Shown in pieces: positions 7,988 through 16,572 of a DNA stretch of 64,000 bases. The DNA comes from Nocardia farcinica. GTDB taxonomy: Bacteria; Actinomycetota; Actinomycetes; Mycobacteriales; Mycobacteriaceae. A program made the position numbers and the translations under genes. Numbering within the stretch: position 1 is the stretch's first letter; each line of letters opens with the position of its first letter. The stretch is from the NCBI RefSeq assembly GCF_001182745.1, contig NZ_LN868938.1, forward strand, positions 248,001 through 312,000, in the 5' to 3' direction. A model generated the notes under the pieces. That model had not been told where the DNA came from, ran no database searches, and saw nothing but the letters and a program-made list of their open reading frames with translations.

Positions 7988-9229
7988 ATGACCGAAACCT
8001 ATGTGGTGGTCGGCGCGAGCCTGGCCGGCGCCCGCGCCGCCGAGACGCTGCGGTCCGAGGGCTTCGACGGACGGATCGTCCTCGTCGGCGGTGAGCATCA
8101 CCTGCCCTACGACCGCCCGCCGCTGTCGAAGGAGGTGCTGTTGGGCCGGAAGGAAGCGGACGACACGCGCATTCACCCCGCGGGGTTCTACTCCGAGAAC
8201 GACATCGAGCTGCTGCTCGGTGTCAGGATGACACGACTCGACCCGGGGGAGCGCCGCGTCGAGTTGGACGGCGGAGCCGCGATCCGTGCCGACAAGGTGC
8301 TGCTGTGCACCGGCACGACACCGCGCCGGCCGGACATCCCTGGGCTCGAACTCGACGGCGTCCATTTCCTGCGCACCGTCGGAGATGCGCTCGCCATCCG
8401 CGAGGGGCTGCGCGTGGGTGGATCGGTCGTCGTCATCGGGGGTGGCCTGATCGGCATGGAGCTCGCCGCGTCCGCCGTGGCGATGGGCAACGAGGTGACG
8501 GTGCTGGAACGGGAGTCCGGCCTGCTGCGCCGAGTGCTCGGTGTGCGGATCGGAGATCGCCTGGCACGCTGGCACTCCGAACGGGGGGTGCACATCCGCG
8601 CCGGCGCCGAGGTGGTCGAGTTGTCCGGCCGGGACCGGGTGCGCCGGGTTCATACGTCCGACGGTGACAGCATCGCCGCCGATCTCGTCGTCATCGGCAT
8701 CGGGGTGGTGCCCGCCGTCGCCGCGGTCGCCGACTCCGGCCTCCGGATCGACAACGGAATCGTCGTCGACGGGTACTGCCGGACATCGATCCCCGAGGTC
8801 TACGCCGCGGGCGATGTCGCCTGTCGGGTCGGCGAGCGTGCCGGTCGTCCGGTCCGGGTCGAGCATTGGCAGAACGCCCAGAACCAGGGCATGGCCGCCG
8901 CCCGCGCGATGCTCGGCAACCGGGAGCCCTATCACGAGGTGCCGTGGTTCTGGTCCGACCAGGGCGAGACGAACATCCAAGTCGCCGGGCACACCGACCC
9001 GGGCGACGAGGTGGTGTGGCGCGGTGACCCGGAATCGATGGAGTTCACGGCGTTCCACCTACGCGACGGCGTGCTCACCGGCGTGATCGGCGTGAATCGC
9101 CGTCGCGAGGTGCGCATGGCCATGACCCTGATCGACCAACAGGTACGCGCCGATCCGGCGTTGCTCGCCGACACGTCGGTGGACCTGCGCGGCGTCGGCG
9201 CGGCCGCGGCGCGTGCGCACGGCACGTAG
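7988..9229 (+). CDS. Ferredoxin--NAD(P)+ reductase, FAD-dependent
   Basis: 413-aa flavoprotein that passes electrons from NADH to the Rieske ferredoxin encoded next door. Two Rossmann motifs are visible: VVVGASLAGARAAETLR at the N terminus for FAD and VVIGGGLIGMELAASA near residue 155 for NAD(P)H. YAAGDVA at about residue 275 closes the second FAD contact, followed by RVEHWQNAQNQG. This is the BphA4/ThcD/RhdA4 pattern at the usual 400-420 aa. It lies 51 bases after the extradiol gene and 19 bases before the ferredoxin. Confidence 0.92.
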   Translation: MTETYVVVGASLAGARAAETLRSEGFDGRIVLVGGEHHLPYDRPPLSKEVLLGRKEADDTRIHPAGFYSENDIELLLGVRMTRLDPGERRVELDGGAAIRADKVLLCTGTTPRRPDIPGLELDGVHFLRTVGDALAIREGLRVGGSVVVIGGGLIGMELAASAVAMGNEVTVLERESGLLRRVLGVRIGDRLARWHSERGVHIRAGAEVVELSGRDRVRRVHTSDGDSIAADLVVIGIGVVPAVAAVADSGLRIDNGIVVDGYCRTSIPEVYAAGDVACRVGERAGRPVRVEHWQNAQNQGMAAARAMLGNREPYHEVPWFWSDQGETNIQVAGHTDPGDEVVWRGDPESMEFTAFHLRDGVLTGVIGVNRRREVRMAMTLIDQQVRADPALLADTSVDLRGVGAAAARAHGT

Positions 9230-9248
9230 CGATCGAGAGGAAAGACGA

Positions 9249-9581
9249 ATGACAACGACAGAGCAGTCGGAGAATCTGGTCCGCGTGTGTGCGGTCGACG
9301 AGCTGGCCCCGGGGAATGTCACCCGGGTCGACACCAATCCGCCGATCGCGGTCTACAACATCGACGGCGAGTTCTACGCGACAGCGGACTGGTGCTCGCA
9401 CGACAAATCATCGTTGGCGGACGAAGGTTTCATCGAGAACGGCCAGATCGAATGCGGCTGGCATTTCGCGAAATTCTGTATCAAGACCGGTGCGGTGACG
9501 GCGCCGCCGGCAACCGAGCCGCTTGCCAAATACGCTGTGCGGGTGGTCGACGGCGCGGTGTTCGTCGCCGTCACCGGCTGA
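9249..9581 (+). CDS. Rieske [2Fe-2S] ferredoxin of ring-hydroxylating dioxygenase
   Basis: 110-aa Rieske ferredoxin (BphA3 type) carrying electrons from the FAD reductase to the terminal oxygenase. The cluster ligands are seen as C-x-H in DWCSHDKSSLAD and C-x2-H in IECGWHFAKF. A third Cys follows (AKFCIKTG). The start at ATG 9249 has AGAGGAAAG upstream; a longer frame from 9213 overlaps the reductase. Together with the reductase and the alpha/beta genes downstream it forms a complete three-component dioxygenase. Confidence 0.92.
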   Translation: MTTTEQSENLVRVCAVDELAPGNVTRVDTNPPIAVYNIDGEFYATADWCSHDKSSLADEGFIENGQIECGWHFAKFCIKTGAVTAPPATEPLAKYAVRVVDGAVFVAVTG

Positions 9582-9683
9582 TCCACGTTCCGACGCACAG
9601 AACATCCGCGTCGACAGTGCGCGGACCCGCTGCTTAGCTGGATACACAAAAACTTTCGAGAATTCGAGCAAAAACGGAGGGAG

Positions 9684-11012
9684 ATGATCGTGTCCGTCGA
9701 CGCTGATTATCTGCGATCATTGGTGAATTGGGAGGAAGGCAGAATCGGTCCCGAGATCTTCGTCAGCGACGAGATCTACAAGGTGGAGCAGGAGCGAATC
9801 TTCGGTCGCAGCTGGCTGTTCCTCGCCCACGACAGCATGATTCCCGACCCACACGACTTCTTTGCGACCTACATGGGCGGCGACCCGGTCCTGGTGGTCC
9901 GGCAGCCCGACGGCAGCGTGCGCGCCTTCCTGAATGTCTGCAGGCATCGGGGCATGCGTGTGTGCCGGGCCGAGGAGGGCAACACCCGCTCGTTCATGTG
10001 TACCTACCACGGCTGGACCTACGACAGCGCGGGCAGGCTGGTGGGCGTCCCGAACCTGGAGGACGCCTACTACGACAAGCTGTCGCTGGCCGACAACGGG
10101 CTGATCCAGGTCGCGCAGGTCGACTCCTACAAGGGCCTGATCTTCGGGAACTTCGATCCGACCGCACCGCCGCTGCACGAATATCTCGGAGCCCTGAAGT
10201 TCTACATCGACGGGTGGGTCGATCACGCCGAAGGTGGAATCGAAGTGCTGCCCGGCGCCATCAAGTGGACGATCAACGCGAACTGGAAGCTGGCCGCCGA
10301 GCAGTTCGCGGGCGACACCTACCACGCCACCACGAGCCACCTGTCGTCGCTGTTGTCGTTCGGTCCCGGCTTCGACGCCAAGGACGGCGCGCACGTGTCC
10401 CTGCGTGAGGGCCACGGTGAGAGCTTCCTGTTCGAGCGGCACACCCGTTTCGCCGACGATCCCCTCGGCCAGTACAACGAGCGAAATCGCCGGATCGCAC
10501 GCGAGCGGGTGGGTGACCGAGCCGACATGGTCGCCAATTTCAACGCCTTCCCGAACTTCGCCGGGCTGCCCGGCTCGGCCAACCTGCGGGTGTGGCATCC
10601 GAAGGGGCCGACCAAATTCGAGATCTGGTCGTTCACGGTGGTCGAGAAGGACGCGCCGGAGGAAGCGAAACGCGCGCAACAGATCTCGGCATCGTTCACC
10701 GAAGGCGCCGCCGGAGTCGTCGAGACCGACGACGGGGAGAACTGGGGCATGATCGGTGGCGTCCTCGAGCAGGGTTACCAGGCACGCAAGATGGCGTGGA
10801 ACTACGAGATGGGACTGGGTACCGGGCGCGAGCACCCGGATTTCCCCGGCGAGTACTACGACTCGTTCTTCGGTGAAGCGGGCCAGCGTGGCTTCTATCG
10901 GCGGTGGTTGGAATTCATGACCACCGAGGCGTGGCCCGAGATTCCACCGGAGGAGCGAAGTGGCGAGACGCCCGCCACCGCCGCGGTGAACGAGGCGGGG
11001 GTGGCACGGTGA
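9684..11012 (+). CDS. Rieske aromatic ring-hydroxylating dioxygenase, alpha subunit (system 1)
   Basis: 442-aa catalytic subunit. Rieske ligands: Cys86/His88 (NVCRHRG) and Cys106/His109 (MCTYHGW). Mononuclear iron site: His214 and His219 in GDTYHATTSH, with the Asp in ETDDGENW (about 349-350). These are the residues of BphA1/NDO-type oxygenases, which insert both O atoms of O2 into an aromatic ring to give a cis-dihydrodiol. ATG 9684 has GGAGGGAG upstream; the 102-base gap before it may carry its own promoter. The stop overlaps the beta-subunit GTG by 4 bases. The hydrophobic pocket fits a biphenyl/ethylbenzene/naphthalene-like group but substrate is not assignable. Confidence 0.92.
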   Translation: MIVSVDADYLRSLVNWEEGRIGPEIFVSDEIYKVEQERIFGRSWLFLAHDSMIPDPHDFFATYMGGDPVLVVRQPDGSVRAFLNVCRHRGMRVCRAEEGNTRSFMCTYHGWTYDSAGRLVGVPNLEDAYYDKLSLADNGLIQVAQVDSYKGLIFGNFDPTAPPLHEYLGALKFYIDGWVDHAEGGIEVLPGAIKWTINANWKLAAEQFAGDTYHATTSHLSSLLSFGPGFDAKDGAHVSLREGHGESFLFERHTRFADDPLGQYNERNRRIARERVGDRADMVANFNAFPNFAGLPGSANLRVWHPKGPTKFEIWSFTVVEKDAPEEAKRAQQISASFTEGAAGVVETDDGENWGMIGGVLEQGYQARKMAWNYEMGLGTGREHPDFPGEYYDSFFGEAGQRGFYRRWLEFMTTEAWPEIPPEERSGETPATAAVNEAGVAR

Positions 11013-11577
11013 CCGTCGATCAGATCCTCGCGCCGGACGCCGCCGTGGAACTCGAGAAGGTGCTGTTGCAACACCGCGTCGAGCAGTTCCTCTACCACGA
11101 GGCGCTGCTGCTGGACCGGTGGCGATGGAGCAGCTGGCTGGAACTGTTCACCGAAGACGTCCTGTACTGGATGCCGGTGCGCAAGAACCGGTTGCGCCGC
11201 CAGCGCGATCAGGACGAGGTGCCCGAAGGCATTGAAATGGCGCATTTCTACGATGATTTCGAGTCGCTGCGGATGCGGGTGAACCAGATGCACTCGGGAA
11301 CCCACTGGGCCGAGGATCCGCCCTCGCGATGCCGGCACCTGGTGACCAACGTGATCGTCACCCCCGCACCGACGACGGGGCGCGGTCGGCCGCGGAGCTC
11401 GACGTCTCGTGCAACTTCGTGCTCTACCGCAACCGGCTCGAGACCGAGACCGACATCTGGGCGGGCGAGCGGCGTGACGTCCTACGCGTCGACGGAACGA
11501 GTTTCAAGATTGCCAAGCGCACGATCCTGCTGGATCAGAACGTCGTGCAGTCGAAGAACCTGAGCGTGCTGTTCTAG
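11009..11577 (+). pseudogene. Ring-hydroxylating dioxygenase beta subunit (system 1), interrupted by a -1 frameshift
   Basis: Small subunit of the dioxygenase, starting at GTG 11009 (GTGA overlap with the alpha stop). The first frame gives a typical beta N terminus (VEQFLYHEALLLDRWRWSSW, FTEDVLYWMPVRKNR) up to LVTNVIVTP near 11360; after that, homology continues in another frame (AAELDVSCNFVLYRNRLE, ILLDQNVVQSKNLSVLF) to the stop at 11577. Adding one C to the five-C run at 11361-11365 restores one frame of about 189 aa, the normal length. Read as given, the product would be truncated with an unrelated tail ending at 11563. Two other genes in the window break the same way, so a base-calling error is likely. 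Confidence 0.8.
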
Positions 11578-11603
11578 CGCGTCGGAGAGGGAGATGGATT
11601 GCC

Positions 11604-12776
11604 ATGGTAGCAACCGATACGGATCGCTCCGCCGACCTGGCGCTGCATGACGTACTGATCGACCGCGCTCGCGAATTGGCACCGAGGATCCGTGAGCGGG
11701 CCGCTCGCACCGAAGCCGAACGTGCGGTCCCCCGCGAATCGATCGAGGAGATCATCACGGCCGGGCTGGGTGGTCGCATCCTGGCACCACGCCGCTACGG
11801 CGGGGACGAACTGTCGCTCGACACCATGTACGCGGTGGCCGTCGAGATCGGGCGGGCGTGCGCCTCGACCGCCTGGTGTGCGGCGTTGCTACCGCACGAC
11901 GCGCATATGGTCGGTTTCTTCCCCAGGGTCGCCCAGGAAGCGGTGTGGGCGGACGGGCCCGATACCTGTATCGCCGCCTCGCTCGCGCCCGCGGCTCAGG
12001 TCCAGAAGGTGGACGGCGGGTACCGGCTCACGGGCAGGCACGGCTTCGCCAGCGGTGTCGATCACGCCTCGTGGGTGATCGTCAGCGGGCTCATCAAGGA
12101 CGGCGGGCGCGCGTCGAACCATCATTTCCTGGTGCGCCCGGGCGACTACCTCGTGGAGGACGACTGGTACGCGGCAGGTATGCGGGGAACGGGCAGCAAG
12201 ACGATCGTCGTCGAGGACATCTTCGTGCCCGACGGATTTGTAGTGCCCGCCGCGGCCCTGGTCGCCGGGGAAGGGCCGGGCAGCGAGATCAATCAGGGTC
12301 CGCTCTACAGTCAGCCGCTGGCGCTGCACGCCGGGCTCACCTTCCTCGGCCCGATGATGGGCACCGCCTGCGACGCCTACGAGCATTTCGTGGCCTGGGC
12401 CCGCGGCCGGGCGCAGACCGCCGGTTCGGAGGTCGTCCAAGAGGCCGTCGCGCGGTCCTCCGCGGACCTGGAACTGGCTGAGCTTGCCATCCAGCAGGTC
12501 TTGGACGCCGCTCGGGCACCCGGACGGTTGGAACTGGCCGACCGAGCCCAGATCCTGCGCGACTACAACCGCGCCGCGGAACTGCTGACGGCCTCGGTCG
12601 ACCGGCTCTTCGCGCTGAGCGGGACGTCCGGGTTCAAGGACAGCAGCCCGATGCAGCAGAAGTGGCGCGACATCCACATGATGGCCAGCCACGTTTCCTT
12701 CACCCGCGCGAACTTCCAGCACTACGGCAGGATCGCGCTCGGTCTGGAGCGCGACCCGAAGCTGGTCGTCTACTGA
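11604..12776 (+). CDS. Acyl-CoA dehydrogenase-fold flavin-dependent monooxygenase (HsaA/HpaB-like oxygenase)
   Basis: 390-aa protein of the acyl-CoA dehydrogenase fold that belongs to the group D flavin hydroxylases such as HsaA. Seen: ESIEEIITAGLGGRILAPRRYGG, the TAWCAALLPHDAHM segment, GYRLTGRHGFASGVDHASWV, and MRGTGSKTIVVEDIFVPDG, all typical of that group; the C terminus carries YNRAAELLTASVDRLFALSGTSG. These enzymes ortho-hydroxylate phenols using FADH2/FMNH2 from a separate reductase; a flavin reductase gene lies 0.9 kb downstream. Paired with the next-door extradiol gene it would make and cleave a catechol. A true acyl-CoA dehydrogenase is less likely because the catalytic Glu region is not recognisable. 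Confidence 0.82.
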   Translation: MVATDTDRSADLALHDVLIDRARELAPRIRERAARTEAERAVPRESIEEIITAGLGGRILAPRRYGGDELSLDTMYAVAVEIGRACASTAWCAALLPHDAHMVGFFPRVAQEAVWADGPDTCIAASLAPAAQVQKVDGGYRLTGRHGFASGVDHASWVIVSGLIKDGGRASNHHFLVRPGDYLVEDDWYAAGMRGTGSKTIVVEDIFVPDGFVVPAAALVAGEGPGSEINQGPLYSQPLALHAGLTFLGPMMGTACDAYEHFVAWARGRAQTAGSEVVQEAVARSSADLELAELAIQQVLDAARAPGRLELADRAQILRDYNRAAELLTASVDRLFALSGTSGFKDSSPMQQKWRDIHMMASHVSFTRANFQHYGRIALGLERDPKLVVY

Positions 12777-12826
12777 GGACGGGCACGTCCTCGAATCACC
12801 CTTGTCTCCCGGAAAGTAGTGGATCC

Positions 12827-13717
12827 ATGGCGGCTGTCAGCCAACTCAGTTATGTCGTCGGGACGTCCAGCGATGTCTCGGCATGGAAACAATATGCGAC
12901 GGAGGTGCTCGGACTGGAGGTTTCGCGCGACAGTTCTGACAGCCTGCTCTACATCCGAGCCGATGACCGGCACCACCGACTCGGTGTTCGGGCCGGCCAT
13001 GACGACGATGTCGCCTACGTGGGCTGGGACGTGGCTTCCAAGAGCGCTCTCGACGCTGCGGCGGCACGACTGGATGCCGCGGGCGTCGCGGTCACCGCGG
13101 GCTCGGCCGCTGAGGCGGCCGACCGTCGGGTGATGGAGTTCGTCTACTTCATCTGCCCCTATTCCGGGGTGCGGATGGAGCTGGTGCTCGGGCACGAGAA
13201 ACTGTTCCTGCCGAAATTCCGGCCCACGCGCGACATCGCCGGGTTCAACACCGGTGACATGGGAATGGGGCACGTCGTCCTCTATGCCTCCGACATCGCT
13301 GGTGCAGCCGAATTCTATTCGCACGTACTGGGTTTCGGTGTCAGCGACTTCGCGCACATTCCCGAGGTCGGGCCGTTCGCGGTGTTCCTGCACTGCAACG
13401 CGCGGCACCACTCGCTGGCGTTCATGAACATCCCCACGGCTACCCGCCGCATCCAGCACGTGATGTTCGAGACGGTCAGCATCGACGACGTCGGGGTCAG
13501 CTACGACCTGTGCGCCGAGCGTGGCATCACCTCGACCTCGACCGGGCGTCATCAGAACGACCACGTCTTCTCGTTCTACTTCGGCAACCCCTCGGGGTGG
13601 CATTTCGAGTACGGCTGGGGACCGCGGATGGTCGACCCCGAGACGTGGACGACCGAGAACTACGTTCTCGGATCGGGTTTCGCCTGGGGTCATCACGGCC
13701 TGATGAAGATGGTGTGA
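12827..13717 (+). CDS. Type I extradiol (VOC) dioxygenase, second copy
   Basis: 296-aa extradiol ring-cleavage enzyme, clearly diverged from the copy at 7070. Iron ligands are His149 (GMGHVVLYA), His211 (RIQHVMFET) and Glu261 (FEYGWGPRM), with NARHHSLAFM and RHQNDHVFSFYFGNPSG conserved. Start ATG 12827 was chosen because the protein alignment with other extradiol enzymes begins there; the ribosome site (GGAAAG) is modest. It lies between the flavin hydroxylase and the FMN reductase, so this trio probably acts as a unit: hydroxylate a phenol, then cleave it. Two extradiol enzymes in one island suggest two successive ring cleavages or two substrates. Confidence 0.88.
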   Translation: MAAVSQLSYVVGTSSDVSAWKQYATEVLGLEVSRDSSDSLLYIRADDRHHRLGVRAGHDDDVAYVGWDVASKSALDAAAARLDAAGVAVTAGSAAEAADRRVMEFVYFICPYSGVRMELVLGHEKLFLPKFRPTRDIAGFNTGDMGMGHVVLYASDIAGAAEFYSHVLGFGVSDFAHIPEVGPFAVFLHCNARHHSLAFMNIPTATRRIQHVMFETVSIDDVGVSYDLCAERGITSTSTGRHQNDHVFSFYFGNPSGWHFEYGWGPRMVDPETWTTENYVLGSGFAWGHHGLMKMV

Positions 13718-13722
13718 GGACG

Positions 13723-14319
13723 ATGCCGACCACCTCACCGTTCGTCGTCGGACTCGGCGGAACGTTGCGGCCGGCGTCGTCGACCGAAACCGCGCTACGC
13801 CTGGCTCTCGACGCGGCGCAGGCCAACGGCGCCCGCACCGCCGTGTTCGGCGGCGGAGCGCTCGCGCGCCTGCCGATGTACGACCCGGACCGGCCGCCGG
13901 GTGACGAGGCGCGACAGTTGATCGAGGCGTTGCGCAGGGCGGACGGAGTGATCATCGCCTCGCCCGGATACCACGGCTCGGTCTCCGGTCTCGTGAAGAA
14001 CGCACTGGACTACGTCGAGGAACTGCGGGACGACGGTAAACCGTATCTGTCGGGTCGCGCGGTCGGCTGTGTCAGCACGGCGTACGGCTGGCAGGCGGCG
14101 GTGACCACACTCCAGACGTTGCGCAGCATCGTGCATGCCCTGCGCGGCTGGCCCACACCACTGGGTGCCGCGATCAATTCCGCGGCGACCCGGATCACCT
14201 ACGGGCAGCCGCCGGCGGAGCCTGTCGCCTTCCAACTGCGCACGGTCGGCCGAGAGGTATGCGCCATGAGCGCCGCGTATTCGACCGCCGAAGCCGGCAC
14301 GATCGGGAATCCGGAATAG
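13723..14319 (+). CDS. NAD(P)H-dependent FMN reductase (SsuE-like)
   Basis: 198-aa flavodoxin-fold reductase. The flavin-phosphate loop GLGGTLRPASSTETALR lies at the N terminus, and the family signature IIASPGYHGSVSGLVKNALDYVEEL is intact. It gives reduced FMN to a partner oxygenase; the HsaA-like protein 0.9 kb upstream is the obvious client. Unlike HsaB it is not of the flavin-reductase (FlaRed) fold, so the pair is of mixed origin. It starts 5 bases after the extradiol stop (AGGACG before ATG), so it is translationally close. Confidence 0.87.
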   Translation: MPTTSPFVVGLGGTLRPASSTETALRLALDAAQANGARTAVFGGGALARLPMYDPDRPPGDEARQLIEALRRADGVIIASPGYHGSVSGLVKNALDYVEELRDDGKPYLSGRAVGCVSTAYGWQAAVTTLQTLRSIVHALRGWPTPLGAAINSAATRITYGQPPAEPVAFQLRTVGREVCAMSAAYSTAEAGTIGNPE

Positions 14320-14337
14320 CGGTCCGGCCCGGAAGAT

Positions 14338-14370
14338 CGCCTCGGCCCCGAGAAATCGGATGCCGAGGCG
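14338..14370. terminator. Hairpin terminator between convergent FMN reductase and SDR genes
   Basis: Arms CGCCTCGGC (14338-14346) and GCCGAGGCG (14362-14370) pair perfectly around a 15-base loop, in the 61-base gap between converging genes. The sequence after it (aattctgctg) is comparatively T-rich. Likely shared terminator. Confidence 0.5.
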
Positions 14371-14380
14371 AATTCTGCTG

Positions 14381-15181
14381 TCAGGCATCCTCGAATATCG
14401 CGAAGTGTTTTCCCGCGGTGAGCCCGCCGTCGACTGCGAGAACCGCGCCGGTGATATAACTCGCGTCGTCGGAGGCCAGGAAAACCGCCGGTCGTGCGAT
14501 TTCCTCGGGTTCGGCGAAACGTCGCATGGGGCAGAGTTCGTCGATCATCGCCTCGTGGCCGGGGACCCGTTCGAGGTAGTCGCGTATGCGGGGCGTCATC
14601 GTGCTCCCGGGGCATACGGCGTTGACGCGGATACGGTCCGCCGCGTAGTCCATCGCCATGTTCTTCGTGAGCAGCAGCACCCCTCCTTTCGCCGCGCTGT
14701 AGGCCGCGCAGCGGTTCTCGGCGAGCAGGCCCGCGGTGGAGGAGATGTTGACGATGCTGCCGCCGCCGGCCCGGCGGAGCTCGGGAACGACCAGCTTGGA
14801 ACAGCGATACACCGAGGTCATGTTGAGGTCGATCATCCGGTACCAATCGCTGTCGGTCATCTCGTCCACGCGCCGGGGCAGACTGCCGCCCGCCACGTTG
14901 AACAGCGCATCCACCCGCCCGAACGCGTCGAGGGCGGTGCTGAGCATCGCGGGAATCGCATCCGGATCGGTGACGTCGACGCCGACCGCGGCTGCTCGGC
15001 CACCGAGCAGGCCGACTCGCCGAGCCGTCGCCTCGGCGGCCGCCGGGTCGAGGTCCACCGCCACCACCGTGCCGCCCCGGCCCGCCCATTCGAGGGCGAT
15101 CGCGCTGCCGATTCCCGCGCCCGCGGCCGTGATCAATGCGGTGCGCCCCGCCAAGGGCGAACCAGTAGTCGTGGATTTCAT
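14381..15181 (-). CDS. SDR family oxidoreductase (dihydrodiol-dehydrogenase-like)
   Basis: 266-aa short-chain dehydrogenase/reductase. Cofactor loop TAAGAGIGSAIALEWAGRGG, Asp after the second strand (VVAVDLDPAAA) indicating NAD(H) preference, NVAGG, active Ser in VNISSTAG, Tyr-x3-Lys as YSAAKGG, and C-terminal AVLAVDGGLTAG. Start ATG 15181 has GAAAGG upstream; an extension to 15277 would run into the divergent promoter region. It is divergent from the second Rieske oxygenase, so oxidation of its cis-dihydrodiol product to a catechol is a reasonable role, although SDR substrate cannot be read from sequence. Confidence 0.86.
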   Translation of the reverse strand: MKSTTTGSPLAGRTALITAAGAGIGSAIALEWAGRGGTVVAVDLDPAAAEATARRVGLLGGRAAAVGVDVTDPDAIPAMLSTALDAFGRVDALFNVAGGSLPRRVDEMTDSDWYRMIDLNMTSVYRCSKLVVPELRRAGGGSIVNISSTAGLLAENRCAAYSAAKGGVLLLTKNMAMDYAADRIRVNAVCPGSTMTPRIRDYLERVPGHEAMIDELCPMRRFAEPEEIARPAVFLASDDASYITGAVLAVDGGLTAGKHFAIFEDA

Positions 15182-15233
15182 GTCAATCGAACCTTTCCGG
15201 CATGCGGCACAATATATTTCGGACCATTCGGGG

Positions 15234-15262
15234 TTGACCCGGACGGAATAGAACCATAGAAT
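15234..15262 (+). promoter_or_regulatory. Promoter for second Rieske dioxygenase (-35 TTGACC, -10 TAGAAT)
   Basis: TTGACC at 15234-15239 and TAGAAT at 15257-15262 are separated by exactly 17 bases, a near-consensus housekeeping-type promoter. It reads toward the oxygenase gene at 15376. The -10 box touches the repeat at 15262, which fits repression at this site. Confidence 0.55.
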
Positions 15263-15300
15263 TTCCGGCATCGGCACCGAAATGTTCCGTGTGCCGGAAT
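15262..15300. promoter_or_regulatory. Candidate operator: TTCCGGCA repeats downstream of the -10 box
   Basis: TTTCCGGCATCGGCAC at 15262-15277 and the inverted copy TGCCGGAAT at 15292-15300 flank the expected transcription start. A further direct copy, TTTCCGGCATGCGGCAC, lies at 15194-15210 beside the SDR start. Repeated half-sites at both ends of a divergent region suggest a regulator site; its protein is unknown. Confidence 0.45.
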
Positions 15301-15375
15301 CATCAGGGCGGCTTCGTTCGTGGTCTCCGCACCCGACCTGCGGCGCCCGTCAGCACATCGATGTGGAGGCCACGC

Positions 15376-16572
15376 ATGGCGCACGTCACCGAAATGGCAG
15401 AAGCAGTCGAGTACGAAAGGGTGCGTGCGGCGATCGCCGCGAAATTCACCAATCCGCTCGATCTGCCGAAAGAGATATTCTCCGACGAACTCGTCTATCG
15501 GCAGGAGTTGGAGCGGATCTTCTACGGTCCCTACTGGCACCCGGTCGCCCACCGCGCCGAACTGCCCGAGGCCAACAGCTTCAAGACGACCTGGCTCGGT
15601 GAGATACCCGTGATCGTCAGCCGCGGGGCTCAGGACCGGATCAGGGCGTTCGTGAACACGTGCACCCACCGTGGCACGCTGCTCGAGCAGCGTGCGACCG
15701 GCGTGGCGACCGAGTTCCAGTGCCCGTACCACCGGTGGCTGTTCAACAGCGACGGCGAGTTCTGCGGCGCGCCCGGCGAGCGGGAGTTCCGGTCGGATTT
15801 CGACCGGAAGGACTACGGGCTGCCGGAACTGCGGGTCGCCGAACTGGCGGGGCTGATCTTCGTGACCCGGCACCCGGACACCCCGCTGCTGGAGGCATTC
15901 CTCGGTGAGTGCGCCGAGCCGGTCCGCGACTGCCTGCTCGACGACGGCAACCTCACCCTGCTGGGGTACCAGAAGGTCGTCTACCAGGCGAACTGGAAGA
16001 CCTACTTCGACAATGACTTCTACCACGCGCCGTTGTTGCACACCGGGTTCCGCATCCTCGGATGGCAGGGCGGTAAAGGCGATGTGCGGATCACCCAGCC
16101 GGTCGGACACTTCTCGGTGGGGTATCAGAGCACGCCGTACGTCGACAACGGCTACCTCGCGGATCCCAGCGTCGTGCAGTTCCGCGGCGACGACGACCGC
16201 GCCAGAGTCGTCGCGCTACGACCGGTCACGGTGATGACCAAGCACGTCGACACCATCAATGTGCGTTTCGCGCGGCCACGCGGCGTCGATCGGACCGAGG
16301 TCGACTACGCGTTCTTCGGCCATGTCGACGACACCGAGGAGTATCGCGAGCACCGGGTTCGCCAGGCTTCGAACCTCCTGGGGCCCAGCGGATTCATCAC
16401 CATCGAGGATGCCGCGGTCTTCAACCGACAGCAGCGGACGGCACGTGACGGCACGCTGGCGCGTTTCGTCAAAGGCGTGGACGGCCGCCCCGAGGACGCC
16501 ACCCAGAACGACGAGATCGGCAACACCGTCGGCTGGGCCTACTACCGGAAGGTGATGGGTTTTGATCACTGA
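15376..16572 (+). CDS. Rieske ring-hydroxylating oxygenase, alpha subunit (system 2)
   Basis: 398-aa catalytic subunit, distinct from system 1. Rieske ligands Cys96/His98 (NTCTHRG) and Cys116/His119 (FQCPYHRW); mononuclear iron ligands His217 and His222 in NDFYHAPLLH, with a likely Asp in TIEDAAVF. It is shorter than BphA1 types and closer to oxygenases acting on aromatic acids or more polar substrates; that is an impression, not a firm call. Start ATG 15376 follows GGAGG by 7 bases; the frame from 15289 is unsupported. The beta subunit overlaps its 3' end. No second ferredoxin or reductase is adjacent, so it may borrow those at 7988-9581. Confidence 0.9.
   Translation: MAHVTEMAEAVEYERVRAAIAAKFTNPLDLPKEIFSDELVYRQELERIFYGPYWHPVAHRAELPEANSFKTTWLGEIPVIVSRGAQDRIRAFVNTCTHRGTLLEQRATGVATEFQCPYHRWLFNSDGEFCGAPGEREFRSDFDRKDYGLPELRVAELAGLIFVTRHPDTPLLEAFLGECAEPVRDCLLDDGNLTLLGYQKVVYQANWKTYFDNDFYHAPLLHTGFRILGWQGGKGDVRITQPVGHFSVGYQSTPYVDNGYLADPSVVQFRGDDDRARVVALRPVTVMTKHVDTINVRFARPRGVDRTEVDYAFFGHVDDTEEYREHRVRQASNLLGPSGFITIEDAAVFNRQQRTARDGTLARFVKGVDGRPEDATQNDEIGNTVGWAYYRKVMGFDH

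Noticed and set aside
7421..9058. 545-codon minus-strand frame over the extradiol and ferredoxin reductase genes
   Set aside because: The plus-strand genes here have full catalytic motifs; the antisense frame has none.
11355..11372. Programmed ribosomal frameshift in the dioxygenase beta subunit
   Set aside because: No slippery heptamer with a downstream pseudoknot is apparent, beta subunits are not known to use one, and two other genes show the same single-base loss in GC runs.
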